From the NCBI RefSeq assembly GCF_014323725.1, contig NZ_JABVED010000009.1, positions 124,001 through 188,000 on the forward strand: a stretch of DNA of 64,000 bases, in the 5' to 3' direction. A program made the translations under genes and the position numbers. Positions 1-7,486 of the stretch are shown here, piece after piece. Each line of letters opens with the position of its first letter. Position 1 is the first letter of the stretch. The notes beneath the pieces are model-generated. The model saw nothing but the letters and a program-made list of their open reading frames with translations. It did not search any database and was not told the DNA's origin. Source of the DNA: Actinokineospora xionganensis. Lineage in GTDB: Bacteria; Actinomycetota; Actinomycetes; Mycobacteriales; Pseudonocardiaceae.

Positions 1-80
1 CCTGCGGCGGCAGCTTCGACCGCGCCACGGGCAACTACCGCGACAACGTCATCGCCTACGCGACCCCGAAGTCAGGCTGA
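1..80 (+). CDS. class F sortase, C-terminal end only
   Basis: Only the last 25 codons are inside the window; reading begins in frame at base 3. The visible residues start CGGSFDRATGNYRDNVIAYA and match the end of actinobacterial class F sortases, where the catalytic cysteine lies in a TLxTCGG motif and the catalytic arginine follows about 12 residues later (the R of YRDN). The first visible residue is therefore probably the catalytic Cys itself. Sortases of this kind are membrane-anchored and act outside the cell as transpeptidases; which substrate this one handles cannot be seen. The stop overlaps the stop of the convergent acyltransferase gene by a few bases. Confidence 0.75.
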   Translation, partial: CGGSFDRATGNYRDNVIAYATPKSG

Positions 81-941
81 CAGCGCCGGGTGCGGTCGGA
101 CCGGCCGCACCCGCCTGCGCTGCGCGGGCACCGTGACCCGGCCGAGGGCCGAGTTCACCGCCGCCTCGGCCAGCGCCGCGAGTTCGCGGCGGTCGGCCGC
201 GCGGCCGGGGGCGATCTCGTCGAGCACCTGGACCTGCAGCACCAGCCCGCGCAGCCGCGCCACCCGCAGCACCGAGTCGATGATCGTCTCGTCGCCGATG
301 AACGCGGGGGCGGTGGTCTCGCGGCCGTCGGCCATCAGGAACCGCAGCGCGATCGGGCGCACCGGCACACCGCCGTCGATGGCCGCCTGGAACACCGCGG
401 GCCGGAACCGGCCGACCCCCTGGCCGCACCACGTCGTCCCTTCCGGACACACGTAGACCAGCGACCCCGACCGGAGAGTGTCCGAAAGGGACGTCATCGT
501 CGTGGGCAGCGCGCGGAGGTTTTCCCGTTCCAGGAACACAGTTCCCGCGGCGGCGACGACCCGGCCGAGGACCGGCCATGAGCGGATGTCGAGTTTGGCC
601 AACGCGCGCATCGGACGGATCGCGTTCACCGCGGCGATGTCCAACCAGGACACATGGTTGGTCGCCACCAGGGCACCGCGTCGCTGGTCGGCCCGCAGGT
701 CGCCGCTGATCTGCAGCCGAACCCCGAAAGCCCCCAGCAGGGAACGGAAAATCGCCTTCGCGACCAGCTCCCGGCCCGCGCGGCCGATGACCGGCAGCAG
801 CGGGACCGCGAGCACGCTGCCCAGCAGCACCGCCGCGGCCCCGGCCAGCCGGGCCACGACCCGGGCCCGGCCGACGGTCGGCTCGCCACCGGTCAGACAG
901 GACGGGCCGCACGGCGACGTCGGCATCCAGGCGTGGGCCAT
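72..941 (-). CDS. lysophospholipid acyltransferase (PlsC family, OlsA-like)
   Basis: A 289-residue 1-acylglycerol-phosphate acyltransferase-type protein. It has the HX4D catalytic box (H96, D101 within NHVSWLD) and the PEGT motif at about residues 166-169, with a probable N-terminal membrane segment at about 28-50. The chosen ATG at 941 begins two bases after the stop of the upstream GNAT gene, so the two are almost certainly co-translated. PlsC proteins esterify lysolipids at the membrane. Next to an OlsB-like N-acyltransferase, the likely role is the second acylation of an ornithine-type lipid (OlsA). The same pair stands beside fixA/fixB in M. tuberculosis (Rv3026c/Rv3027c), so another acyl lipid remains possible. 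Confidence 0.8.
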   Translation of the reverse strand: MAHAWMPTSPCGPSCLTGGEPTVGRARVVARLAGAAAVLLGSVLAVPLLPVIGRAGRELVAKAIFRSLLGAFGVRLQISGDLRADQRRGALVATNHVSWLDIAAVNAIRPMRALAKLDIRSWPVLGRVVAAAGTVFLERENLRALPTTMTSLSDTLRSGSLVYVCPEGTTWCGQGVGRFRPAVFQAAIDGGVPVRPIALRFLMADGRETTAPAFIGDETIIDSVLRVARLRGLVLQVQVLDEIAPGRAADRRELAALAEAAVNSALGRVTVPAQRRRVRPVRPHPALSA

Positions 942-943
942 CG

Positions 944-1696
944 CTACTCCCCGAGGAAGAACTTCAGGTACCGCTGGTCGATGTGCTCGAGGCCGAGCAG
1001 CACGAAGAAGTCGGCGACACCGAAGTCGGCGTCGTGCGCGGGCGGGCCGCACACCCAGGCGCCCAGGCGCAAGTAGCCCTTGAGCAGCGGCGGCATGACC
1101 GTGCGCGCGGGCGCGCCGACCGAGTCGACGTCCCAGGCGTTCAGCGGCTGGACCCGGTAGCGCTCGTCGGCGTAGTGCTTGGCGCGCACGGTGTTCCACA
1201 CGCCCGCGGCGAGGGTTCCGCCGTCGGTCAGCGGGACCGACGCGCAGCCCGCCAGCCAGCTTTTGCCGGAGAGCAGCATGTACCGAGCGATGCCCGCCCA
1301 CACCAGACTCACCACGGCGCCGTTGCGGTGGTCGGCGTGCACACAGGACCGTCCGGTCTCGACAAGGCCGTCGCGCATCCCGGCGAGCGCGGAGAGGTCG
1401 AACTCCGTCTGCGAGTAGAGGCCGCCCGCCCGCGCGGCGCCATCCGGCGACAGCATCCGGTACGTGCCGACGATTTCGCCGGTCGTGTCCTCACGGACGA
1501 TCAGGTGGTCGCAGAACTCGTCGAACCGGTCCACGTCGAGACCGGGTTCGGGGGTCCGCAGGGTCGCGCCCATCTCCTCGGCGAAGACCTGGTGGCGAAG
1601 TCGCTGCGCGGCGCGCACTTCGGCGCCATCGTTGGCCACCAGAAGCGAGTAGCGAGCGGTACCGGTCTCTGGGGTGCTCACCAGCACGTGGGTCAT
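944..1696 (-). CDS. GNAT-fold N-acyltransferase, OlsB-like
   Basis: A 250-residue member of the Acetyltransf_5/OlsB group, recognisable from RLRHQVFAEEMGA near the N-terminus, the central ETGRSCVHADHRNG segment and the C-terminal PPLLKGYLRLGAWVCG stretch. OlsB enzymes transfer a 3-hydroxyacyl chain from ACP to the alpha-amino group of ornithine, giving lyso-ornithine lipid; the adjacent PlsC gene would supply the second acyl chain. The ATG at 1696 fits the family start. The substrate is inferred from the gene pair and not from any residue. The protein could instead acylate another amine. Confidence 0.7.
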   Translation of the reverse strand: MTHVLVSTPETGTARYSLLVANDGAEVRAAQRLRHQVFAEEMGATLRTPEPGLDVDRFDEFCDHLIVREDTTGEIVGTYRMLSPDGAARAGGLYSQTEFDLSALAGMRDGLVETGRSCVHADHRNGAVVSLVWAGIARYMLLSGKSWLAGCASVPLTDGGTLAAGVWNTVRAKHYADERYRVQPLNAWDVDSVGAPARTVMPPLLKGYLRLGAWVCGPPAHDADFGVADFFVLLGLEHIDQRYLKFFLGE

Positions 1697-1791
1697 ATCT
1701 GTTTTCTACGGACCGCACGGCAACCGTCACCGGCCCATTCCCGTAACCGGCCGGTGGAAAGTCAGTGAATTGCCAGTGCCGGGACAAAGAG

Positions 1792-1824
1792 TTCGGGGCG
1801 GCTCCCACTGGGAACCGCCCCGAA
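1792..1824 (-). terminator. hairpin terminator downstream of etfBA
   Basis: A perfect 10-bp stem (1792-1801 with 1815-1824, GC-rich core) continues past one mismatch into a 4-bp inner stem with a 3-nt loop. It begins 18 bases past the etfA stop codon. There is no long U tract, as is usual for actinobacterial terminators. Confidence 0.75.
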
Positions 1825-1841
1825 TTCGATCTTGATTTGGC

Positions 1842-2825
1842 TCAGCCCTTGCGCTTGCCGACCTCTTCGGTCAGCTGCGGAGCCACGGCGAACAGGTCGC
1901 CGACGACACCGAAGTCGGCGATCTCGAAGATCGGCGCCTCGGCGTCCTTGTTGACCGCGACGATGGTCTTCGAGGTCTGCATGCCCGCGCGGTGCTGGAT
2001 CGCGCCAGAGATGCCGAGCGCGACGTACAGCTGCGGGGAGACCGTCTTACCGGTCTGACCGACCTGGAACTGCGGCGGGTAGTAGCCCGAGTCGACCGCG
2101 GCACGCGAGGCGCCGACAGCCGCGCCGAACGCGTCCGCCAGCTTCTCCACGACCTCGAACTGCTCGGCCGAACCGACACCGCGGCCACCGGAGACGACAA
2201 CCGACGCCTCGGTGAGCTCGGGGCGGTCGCCGCCGACGATCGGCTCCTGGCCGGTGATGCGGGCCGACTTGGCCGCGTCGGCCGCGGGAACGTCCACGGC
2301 CTCCTCGGCCGCGGCGCCCTGCGCCTGCTCGGCCTCGAGGCCACCGGGGCGCACCGAGACGATCGGCGTGCCCTTGTTGGACTTCGACTTGACGACGAAC
2401 GCGCCACCGAAGATGGACTGCACGGCGACAACAACAGCGCCGTCGCCGGAACCTGCTGTGTTTTCAATGCCGATGGCGTCGACCAGCAGGCCGGAACCGG
2501 TGCGGGCGGCGAGCCGACCCGCGATCTCCTTGCCGTCGGCCGTGGCGGCGACGAGGACGGCCGCGGGGGCCGCCTTCTCCACCAGGGCCGCGAGCACGTC
2601 GACCTTCGGGGTGACCAGGTAGCCGGTGGCGTCGTCGGACTCGGCGACGTAGACCTTCGCCGCGCCGTAGGCCGCCAGGGACTCCTTGAGCTTGGCCGCC
2701 GTGCCGGGCGAGCCCACCACTACGGCCGACGGCTCGCCGATCTGGCGGGCCGCGGTCAGCAGCTCGAAGGTGACCTTCTTGATCTCGCCGTCGACGTGGT
2801 CGACGAGGACCAGAACTTCGGACAT
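1842..2825 (-). CDS. etfA: electron transfer flavoprotein alpha subunit (FixB)
   Basis: A 327-residue ETF alpha chain. The N-terminal half starts [17 protein letters not shown]. The C-terminal FAD domain carries [10 protein letters not shown], a variable middle, then [27 protein letters not shown] and [23 protein letters not shown], the conserved FAD-binding segments. With EtfB it forms the heterodimer that carries electrons from acyl-CoA and related dehydrogenases to the ETF:quinone oxidoreductase. It lies 23 bases downstream of etfB in the same operon, and a hairpin terminator follows. In M. tuberculosis the pair is Rv3028c/Rv3029c, in the same neighbourhood. Confidence 0.95.
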   Translation of the reverse strand: MSEVLVLVDHVDGEIKKVTFELLTAARQIGEPSAVVVGSPGTAAKLKESLAAYGAAKVYVAESDDATGYLVTPKVDVLAALVEKAAPAAVLVAATADGKEIAGRLAARTGSGLLVDAIGIENTAGSGDGAVVVAVQSIFGGAFVVKSKSNKGTPIVSVRPGGLEAEQAQGAAAEEAVDVPAADAAKSARITGQEPIVGGDRPELTEASVVVSGGRGVGSAEQFEVVEKLADAFGAAVGASRAAVDSGYYPPQFQVGQTGKTVSPQLYVALGISGAIQHRAGMQTSKTIVAVNKDAEAPIFEIADFGVVGDLFAVAPQLTEEVGKRKG

Positions 2826-2848
2826 GGGGTTTCCTCCTTCGCTGCTTG

Positions 2849-3634
2849 TCAGATGAGCTTCTGGGCGATGAGGTACTCGGCGATCTTGACGCCGCCGTCA
2901 CCCTCGTCGGAGACCCGCTGGCCCGCCGCGCGCGGGGGCTTCGGGGCCGCCTCGAGCACGGAGGACGAGGCGTTGGCCAGGCCCACCTCGCCCGCGTCGA
3001 TGCCGAGGTCGGCGACGGTGAACGTCTCGACCGGCTTCTTCTTCGCGGCCATGATGCCCTTGAACGACGGGTACCGCGGCTCGTTGATCTTCTCGCCGAC
3101 GCTGACCACGGCGGGCAGGGAGGCCTCGAGGTGCGTGATGCCCTCGTCGGTCTCGCGCTCGACCTTGATCGACGCGCCCTCGATGGTGACCTTGCGGGCG
3201 TGGGTGAGCTGCGGGTAGCCCAGCAGCTCGGCGAGGATCGCCGGGACGGCGCCGGAGCGGCCGTCCGTGGCCTCGTTTCCGGCGATGACGAGGTCGACGC
3301 CGTCGACCTTGCCGATCGCGGCGGCGATGACCTTGGAGGTCTGCAAGACGCACGAGCCGTGCAGAGCCGGGTCCGAGACGTGCACGGCCTTGTCCGCACC
3401 CATGGAGAGGGCCTTGCGGATGGCTTCGGTCGCACGGTCGGGGCCGACGCTGAGCACGGTGACCTCGCCGCCCTGCGCCTCCTTGATCAGCAGCGCTTCC
3501 TCGACGGCGCGCTCGTTGATCTCGTCGAGCACCGCGTCGGCGGACTCACGATCCAGCGTGTGGTCGGAGTCGGAGAGCTTGCGCTCCGAGTAGGTGTCTG
3601 GCACCTGCTTGACCAGGACAACGATGTTTGGCAT
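2849..3634 (-). CDS. etfB: electron transfer flavoprotein beta subunit (FixA)
   Basis: A 261-residue ETF beta chain beginning MPNIVVLVKQVPDTYSERKL, with the family signatures VLSVGPDRATEAIRKALSMGADKAVHV and GNEATDGRSGAVPAILAELLGYPQLTHA (AMP/nucleotide-binding region). The ATG at 3634 is preceded by AGGAGG about 14 bases upstream; a longer reading frame exists but its extra N-terminus does not look like the family. First gene of the etfBA operon. Its promoter must lie in the 3635-3889 gap shared with the divergent degV gene. Confidence 0.95.
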   Translation of the reverse strand: MPNIVVLVKQVPDTYSERKLSDSDHTLDRESADAVLDEINERAVEEALLIKEAQGGEVTVLSVGPDRATEAIRKALSMGADKAVHVSDPALHGSCVLQTSKVIAAAIGKVDGVDLVIAGNEATDGRSGAVPAILAELLGYPQLTHARKVTIEGASIKVERETDEGITHLEASLPAVVSVGEKINEPRYPSFKGIMAAKKKPVETFTVADLGIDAGEVGLANASSSVLEAAPKPPRAAGQRVSDEGDGGVKIAEYLIAQKLI

Positions 3635-3889
3635 GGGTCTTCTTCGACCTCCTGGGTACGAGCACCGTGTGTTCGCCGCCGACCGGCAGCGCGCCGCCTT
3701 GAATTCTCGTGCGGTTCGGCTGACCTTGCCATGCGGGTCGGCCGCTTGACACGGTGGCCTTGGCCACGCCGATGTTACTCGCCAGTAGCTGAGGTGCAAG
3801 GCGCAACGCCTCCGGCGGGGCCGTGACAGTGCTCACCACGTGGCCCGCCCGGCGGTGATACGCACGTCGATGCGCTGGTCTGAACGGGT

Positions 3890-3895
3890 TATTGT
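3890..3895 (+). promoter_or_regulatory. probable -10 box of a leaderless degV promoter
   Basis: TATTGT lies 7 bases before the ATG at 3903 and there is no Shine-Dalgarno sequence. This spacing would put the transcription start on or next to the start codon, as in the leaderless mRNAs that are common in actinobacteria. Confidence 0.45.
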
Positions 3896-3902
3896 CCTAG
3901 GA

Positions 3903-4739
3903 ATGAGGGTTGCCGTGATCACGGACTCAACCGCCTGCCTGCCCGCCGAGATGGCCGCGCAGTGGCGGTTGACTGTCGTTCCGGTACAAATCCGGATCGA
4001 CGGACACCTCGATCTCGAGAGCCGGGTTCCACGAAAGATGCTGATCGACGCGCTGCGGGCGGGCCGCGACGTGTCGACCGAGCCACCGGACCCGGCAGCG
4101 CTGTTCTGGGCCTACCAGGCCGCCGCGGCCGACGGGTGCGACGCGATCGTGTCCGTCCACATCTCCGGCGACCTGTCCCAGACCTACGCGCACGCGAAGC
4201 AGGCCGCCGAGCGCGCGTCCATCCCCGTGCATGTCGTCGACTCCCGAACCACGGGAATGTCCCTTGGGTACGCGGCGACGACAGCGGCCCGGGTGGCGGC
4301 GGCGGGCGGCGACCCCACCCGGATCATCGACGCGCTCAACCGCAGGCTCGCCGACTGCTCCGAACTGCTCTATGTGGACACCCTGGAGTTCCTGCGCCGC
4401 GGTGGGCGCATCGGCGTGACCGCGAGCCTCATCGGCTCCGCGCTGTCGCTCAAGCCGCTGCTGGCCATGAAGGACGGTGAGGTGGCACCGCTGGAGAAGG
4501 TCCTCGGCGGTGGCCGAGCGGTGCGCAAGCTCATCGACACGGCGGTCCGCCGGATCGACGGCCGGGCGGTCGACCTGGCCGTGGGGCACGTGGGCGCGCC
4601 GGAACAGGCTCAGGCGATGCTCGACGCCCTGCTGCCGCGGGTTCCCCAGGCGCGGCAGTCCGTGATCATCGAGGGCAGCTCCGCCCTGGCGGTCCACTTG
4701 GGCCCCGGCGCGCTGAACATCTCCATCTCGCCGGTATAG
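3903..4739 (+). CDS. DegV family fatty-acid-binding protein
   Basis: 278 residues starting MRVAVITDSTACLP, the DegV signature (VITDSTADL-type). Further family landmarks are VPVQIRIDG, ISGDLSQTYAHAKQAA, VHVVDSRTTGMSLG, and the GGRIGVTASLIGSALSLKPLLAMKDGEV segment of the C-terminal domain. DegV/FakB-type proteins bind a fatty acid between two domains; in firmicutes FakB presents it to the kinase FakA. No FakA partner is visible here. The start was set at 3903 because the upstream extension has no family resemblance and a -10-like box ends just before it. Divergent from etfBA and absent from this position in M. tuberculosis as remembered. Confidence 0.85.
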   Translation: MRVAVITDSTACLPAEMAAQWRLTVVPVQIRIDGHLDLESRVPRKMLIDALRAGRDVSTEPPDPAALFWAYQAAAADGCDAIVSVHISGDLSQTYAHAKQAAERASIPVHVVDSRTTGMSLGYAATTAARVAAAGGDPTRIIDALNRRLADCSELLYVDTLEFLRRGGRIGVTASLIGSALSLKPLLAMKDGEVAPLEKVLGGGRAVRKLIDTAVRRIDGRAVDLAVGHVGAPEQAQAMLDALLPRVPQARQSVIIEGSSALAVHLGPGALNISISPV

Positions 4740-4749
4740 GTCCACCAAA

Positions 4750-4789
4750 ACATGAAGACCACCTTCCGGGGGAAAGGTGGTCTTCATGT
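4750..4789. terminator. strong bidirectional hairpin terminator
   Basis: A perfect 16-bp inverted repeat (4750-4765 with 4774-4789) around an 8-nt loop. It sits between the convergent ends of degV and the DUF397 fusion gene, so it can stop transcription from both sides. Confidence 0.8.
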
Positions 4790-4839
4790 TCGTGATGAAC
4801 AGGGCGCGCTGTCATCACGCACGCGCGGCGACGTGGGGG

Positions 4840-5439
4840 TCAGGCCGTCGCGGGAAGCCATTTCGCTCGACCGGGCGCGGTGGGCACCCAGCAGCCCGCG
4901 GCCGAGGTCTCGGTGCGGTGGCGCGTGAAGGCGCCGGGTGTGCGGTCGTCGGGCAGCGCGAGCAGGTCGCGCAGGATGTCGGTGGCCCAGCCTGCGCGCT
5001 GCCACAGCACCTCGGTCGGGTTGAGCACGTCCGCGGCGTCGGCGGGCAGCCGCGACGCGATCGCGTTGTCCTCGGCGTGCAGCCGGATGACGTCGATGAC
5101 GTTGTGGTGGGCGCGCACGCCGACGACGGCGGCGATCTCACCGCGCGCGTCCCTCGGGTGCAGGAAGTCGAAGCCGCGGGCCACGAGCCTGCGCAGGTAG
5201 GTCTCGGCGGTCGGCATCCGCAGCACGCCGCCGCGCAGAGCGCTGGTGAAGGACCGGATGACCTGCCCGGAGAAGACCAGAGCCGGACCGTCGGGGCTCT
5301 TGGAGTCGCGGATCGCGGTGCGACCGTCGGAGACCGGCGAAACCTCCACACAGTTTCCTACCGCGCCACTCCGGCTGCCCTTGCGCCAGTCGGCGCCGGT
5401 CACCAGTGCTGCTGACATTCCGTTGCGAATCACGGTCAT
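4840..5439 (-). CDS. DUF397 domain fused to an uncharacterised C-terminal domain
   Basis: 199 residues. Residues about 17-73 are a DUF397 domain (WRKGSRSGAVGNCVEV and AIRDSKSPDGPALVF). The frame continues without a stop into a second region from M75 that contains GFDFLHPRDARGEI and VLWQRAGWATDILRDLLALPDD, which I do not recognise. DUF397 proteins are normally about 55-80 residues, so this is unusually long. A separate gene starting at 5217 (125 residues) is possible, but there is no convincing ribosome site there. The ATG at 5439 follows GGGAGG. The gene lies downstream of, and on the same strand as, an XRE/DUF5753 regulator, the usual DUF397 partner. DUF397 proteins are thought to modulate or antagonise such regulators; the second domain's role is unknown. 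Confidence 0.65.
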   Translation of the reverse strand: MTVIRNGMSAALVTGADWRKGSRSGAVGNCVEVSPVSDGRTAIRDSKSPDGPALVFSGQVIRSFTSALRGGVLRMPTAETYLRRLVARGFDFLHPRDARGEIAAVVGVRAHHNVIDVIRLHAEDNAIASRLPADAADVLNPTEVLWQRAGWATDILRDLLALPDDRTPGAFTRHRTETSAAGCWVPTAPGRAKWLPATA

Positions 5440-5472
5440 CGCGACCCCGCCTCCCGACGTCATCCTCACGTT

Positions 5473-5544
5473 GCAGATGCACGTGCATTTGAACGTGACG
5501 ACGGTAACACGATCACCCGCCCACGCAAATGCACGTGCATCTGC
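5473..5544. promoter_or_regulatory. pair of 19-bp inverted palindromic sites, probable operator
   Basis: Positions 5473-5491 and 5526-5544 are exact reverse complements over 19 bp. Each contains the 12-bp palindrome ATGCACGTGCAT (5477-5488 and 5529-5540). Their centres are 52 bp apart, about five helical turns, so both sites face the same side of the helix. They lie between the end of the XRE regulator gene and the start of the DUF397 fusion gene, directly upstream of the latter. An operator for that promoter is the simplest reading. The binding protein is not known; the neighbouring XRE regulator is the obvious candidate. Confidence 0.65.
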
Positions 5545-5600
5545 CGGAGTCGTTCGGCGGTCGAATCGGAGCGGCGAGCGGTCGGCTCAGTTTCGCCCGG

Positions 5601-6476
5601 TCAGATCTCGGCGCGGCGCTTGATCAGCGTCTGACGGGTCTGGTTCGGCGTCTCGGCGTCGACGGCGAGCCGGTCGATCACCCGGCTGTAGGTCTCGATC
5701 TCCTCGCGACGGTCCAGGTAGACCGCGCCGCCGAGGTGTTCGATGTAGACCAGGTCAGGCAGTTCCGGCTCGGTGAACCGCAGCATCGTGAACGAGCTCT
5801 CCGCGGCGTAGCCGGACAGCGCGTAGGGCACGACCTGCAGGCTGATGTTGGGCAGCCGGGTGACTTCGAGCAGGTGGTCGATCTGGTCGCGCAGCACCCG
5901 CGGGCCGCCGATGGGCCGGTGCAGCACGGACTCGTCGATGACCGCCCACAGCTTCGGCGCGTCGGTGCGGTGGAGCACCTTCTGCCGAGACAGACGCAGA
6001 GCGACCCGGCGCTCGGTCTCGTCGGTGCTCAGCTCGGGGCGGCCGTGGCTGGCGAGCACCCTGGTGTACTCCTCGGTCTGCAGCAGACCGGGGACGAACT
6101 GCAGCTCACAGGTCTGGATACGCGAAGCCGACTCCTCCAGGCCAACGTAGTCGGTGAACCACGTCGGCATGAGGTCGCTGTAGCGGTGCCACCAGCCGGG
6201 CTCGTTCGACTGCCGGACCAGGGCGATGAACTGGTCGCGTTCGTCCTTGTCGGTGACGCCGTACATGGACAGCAGGTCCTCGACGTCGCGCTCCTTGAAG
6301 CCGACGCGGCCCAGTTCCATCCGGCTGATCTTCGACTCGGAGCCGCGGATCTGGTAGCCCGCCTTGCCCCGGCTGATCTCGGCTTTCTCACGGAGTTTGC
6401 GGAGTTGGGAGCCCAGCACGATCCTGCGCGCGGTCGGGCCGCCAGTCTGCCCACCGTCGTTGCGGCCGTCGGCCAC
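5601..6476 (-). CDS. XRE-family transcriptional regulator with DUF5753 domain
   Basis: 291 residues from a GTG start that has AAGGGA six bases upstream. A helix-turn-helix domain covers about residues 22-77 (LGSQLRKLREKAEISRGKAG then SESKISRMELGR). The rest is the DUF5753 region, marked by GLLQTEEYTRVL and by ALRLSRQKVLHRTDAP. These actinomycete regulators commonly pair with DUF397 proteins in developmental or metabolic control circuits. Here the DUF397 fusion gene lies just downstream and a DUF574 methyltransferase is divergent upstream. The ligand is unknown. Confidence 0.9.
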   Translation of the reverse strand: MADGRNDGGQTGGPTARRIVLGSQLRKLREKAEISRGKAGYQIRGSESKISRMELGRVGFKERDVEDLLSMYGVTDKDERDQFIALVRQSNEPGWWHRYSDLMPTWFTDYVGLEESASRIQTCELQFVPGLLQTEEYTRVLASHGRPELSTDETERRVALRLSRQKVLHRTDAPKLWAVIDESVLHRPIGGPRVLRDQIDHLLEVTRLPNISLQVVPYALSGYAAESSFTMLRFTEPELPDLVYIEHLGGAVYLDRREEIETYSRVIDRLAVDAETPNQTRQTLIKRRAEI

Positions 6477-6611
6477 GCTCAGTCCCTTTCCGACTCGAAC
6501 TCTTCGCTGGAATGCGGCCCCTACCTGGCCGCACTCTTGCCAACACCCCTAAGGTGAGGTTACCCCTCGACTCCGCACCGTCCATGATCCACGACGCTCT
6601 GTGAGGAAAGC

Positions 6612-7448
6612 ATGTCCACCGACGCCCAGCAGACCGAACGTGATGTGCCTGTCTACATTGACACCAGCAAGGCAAGCATCGCGAGAGTCTACGACGCGTT
6701 CCTCAATGGCAAGGACAACTACGAGATCGACCGCGAGGTGTTCCGCCGCGTCAAGGCGGTCGCCCCCGAAGCGGCCCAGCTCGCGTACGACAACCGTGCC
6801 TTCCTGATCCGCGCGACCCGGTTCATCGCGAACCAGACCGGGATCAAGCAGTACCTCGACCTCGGCTCCGGCCTCCCGACCGCGGAGAACACCCACCAGG
6901 TGGCCCAGCGGATCGAGCCCGACTCCGTGGTCGTCTACGTCGACAACGACCCGGTGGTGCTGGCCCACGGCCGCGCGCTGCTCGAGGAGAACGACCAGAC
7001 GCACTTCATCGCCGAGGACATCTTCGAACCGGAGCGCATCCTCGAGAACGAGACGGTGCGCAGCCACCTCAACTTCGACGAGCCGATCGCCCTGTTCCAG
7101 ATGGGCACGATCCACCACTACGACGGCGAGCGCTCCCCCGCCGACATCATGAAGACCTACATCGACGCGCTGCCCTCAGGCTCGTTCGTCGGCATCAGCC
7201 ACTTCCTCGACCCGCAGACCGCCGAGCACAGCGCACTGGCGCGGCGGATGGAGGAGGTGTTCCTGCACAGCCCCATGGGCACCGGTCTCTTCCGCACGCA
7301 GAAGGAGATCGAGGGCATGTTCCCGGGCCTGGACATGGTCCACCCGGGGGTCTCGCTGTGCGCGACCTGGTGGCCGGACGGTCCGCAGATCAAGCCGCTC
7401 GACCAGGTCCAGTACTGCATCGCGGGTGGCGTGGGCCGCAAGCCCTGA
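6612..7448 (+). CDS. SAM-dependent methyltransferase, DUF574 family
   Basis: 278 residues, closely matching the actinomycete S-adenosyl methyltransferase family PF04672 (DUF574). It opens with the typical DTSKASIARVYDAFLNGKDNYEIDREV and has the SAM-binding region YLDLGSGLPTAENTHQ followed by VVYVDNDPVVLAHGRALL. A GAGGAAAGC ribosome site precedes the ATG at 6612. Members are abundant in actinomycetes, very often beside XRE/DUF5753 regulators as here, but their methyl acceptor is generally unknown. It is divergent from the regulator with a 135-bp gap that should hold both promoters. Confidence 0.85.
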   Translation: MSTDAQQTERDVPVYIDTSKASIARVYDAFLNGKDNYEIDREVFRRVKAVAPEAAQLAYDNRAFLIRATRFIANQTGIKQYLDLGSGLPTAENTHQVAQRIEPDSVVVYVDNDPVVLAHGRALLEENDQTHFIAEDIFEPERILENETVRSHLNFDEPIALFQMGTIHHYDGERSPADIMKTYIDALPSGSFVGISHFLDPQTAEHSALARRMEEVFLHSPMGTGLFRTQKEIEGMFPGLDMVHPGVSLCATWWPDGPQIKPLDQVQYCIAGGVGRKP

Positions 7449-7474
7449 TCCGTACTGGCTGGTAGGCCATCGGC

Positions 7475-7480
7475 TACGGT
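7475..7480 (+). promoter_or_regulatory. probable -10 box for a leaderless transcript
   Basis: TACGGT sits 6 bases before the GTG at 7487 and there is no Shine-Dalgarno sequence. The same spacing and even the same six-base spacer (GCCAGC) recur at the cysteine leader ORF (19135-19147). Confidence 0.45.
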
Positions 7481-7486
7481 GCCAGC

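Noticed and set aside
5529-6557. Long plus-strand open frame opposite the XRE regulator
   Set aside because: Typical high-GC antisense shadow with no recognisable domain; the minus strand encodes a complete HTH/DUF5753 protein.
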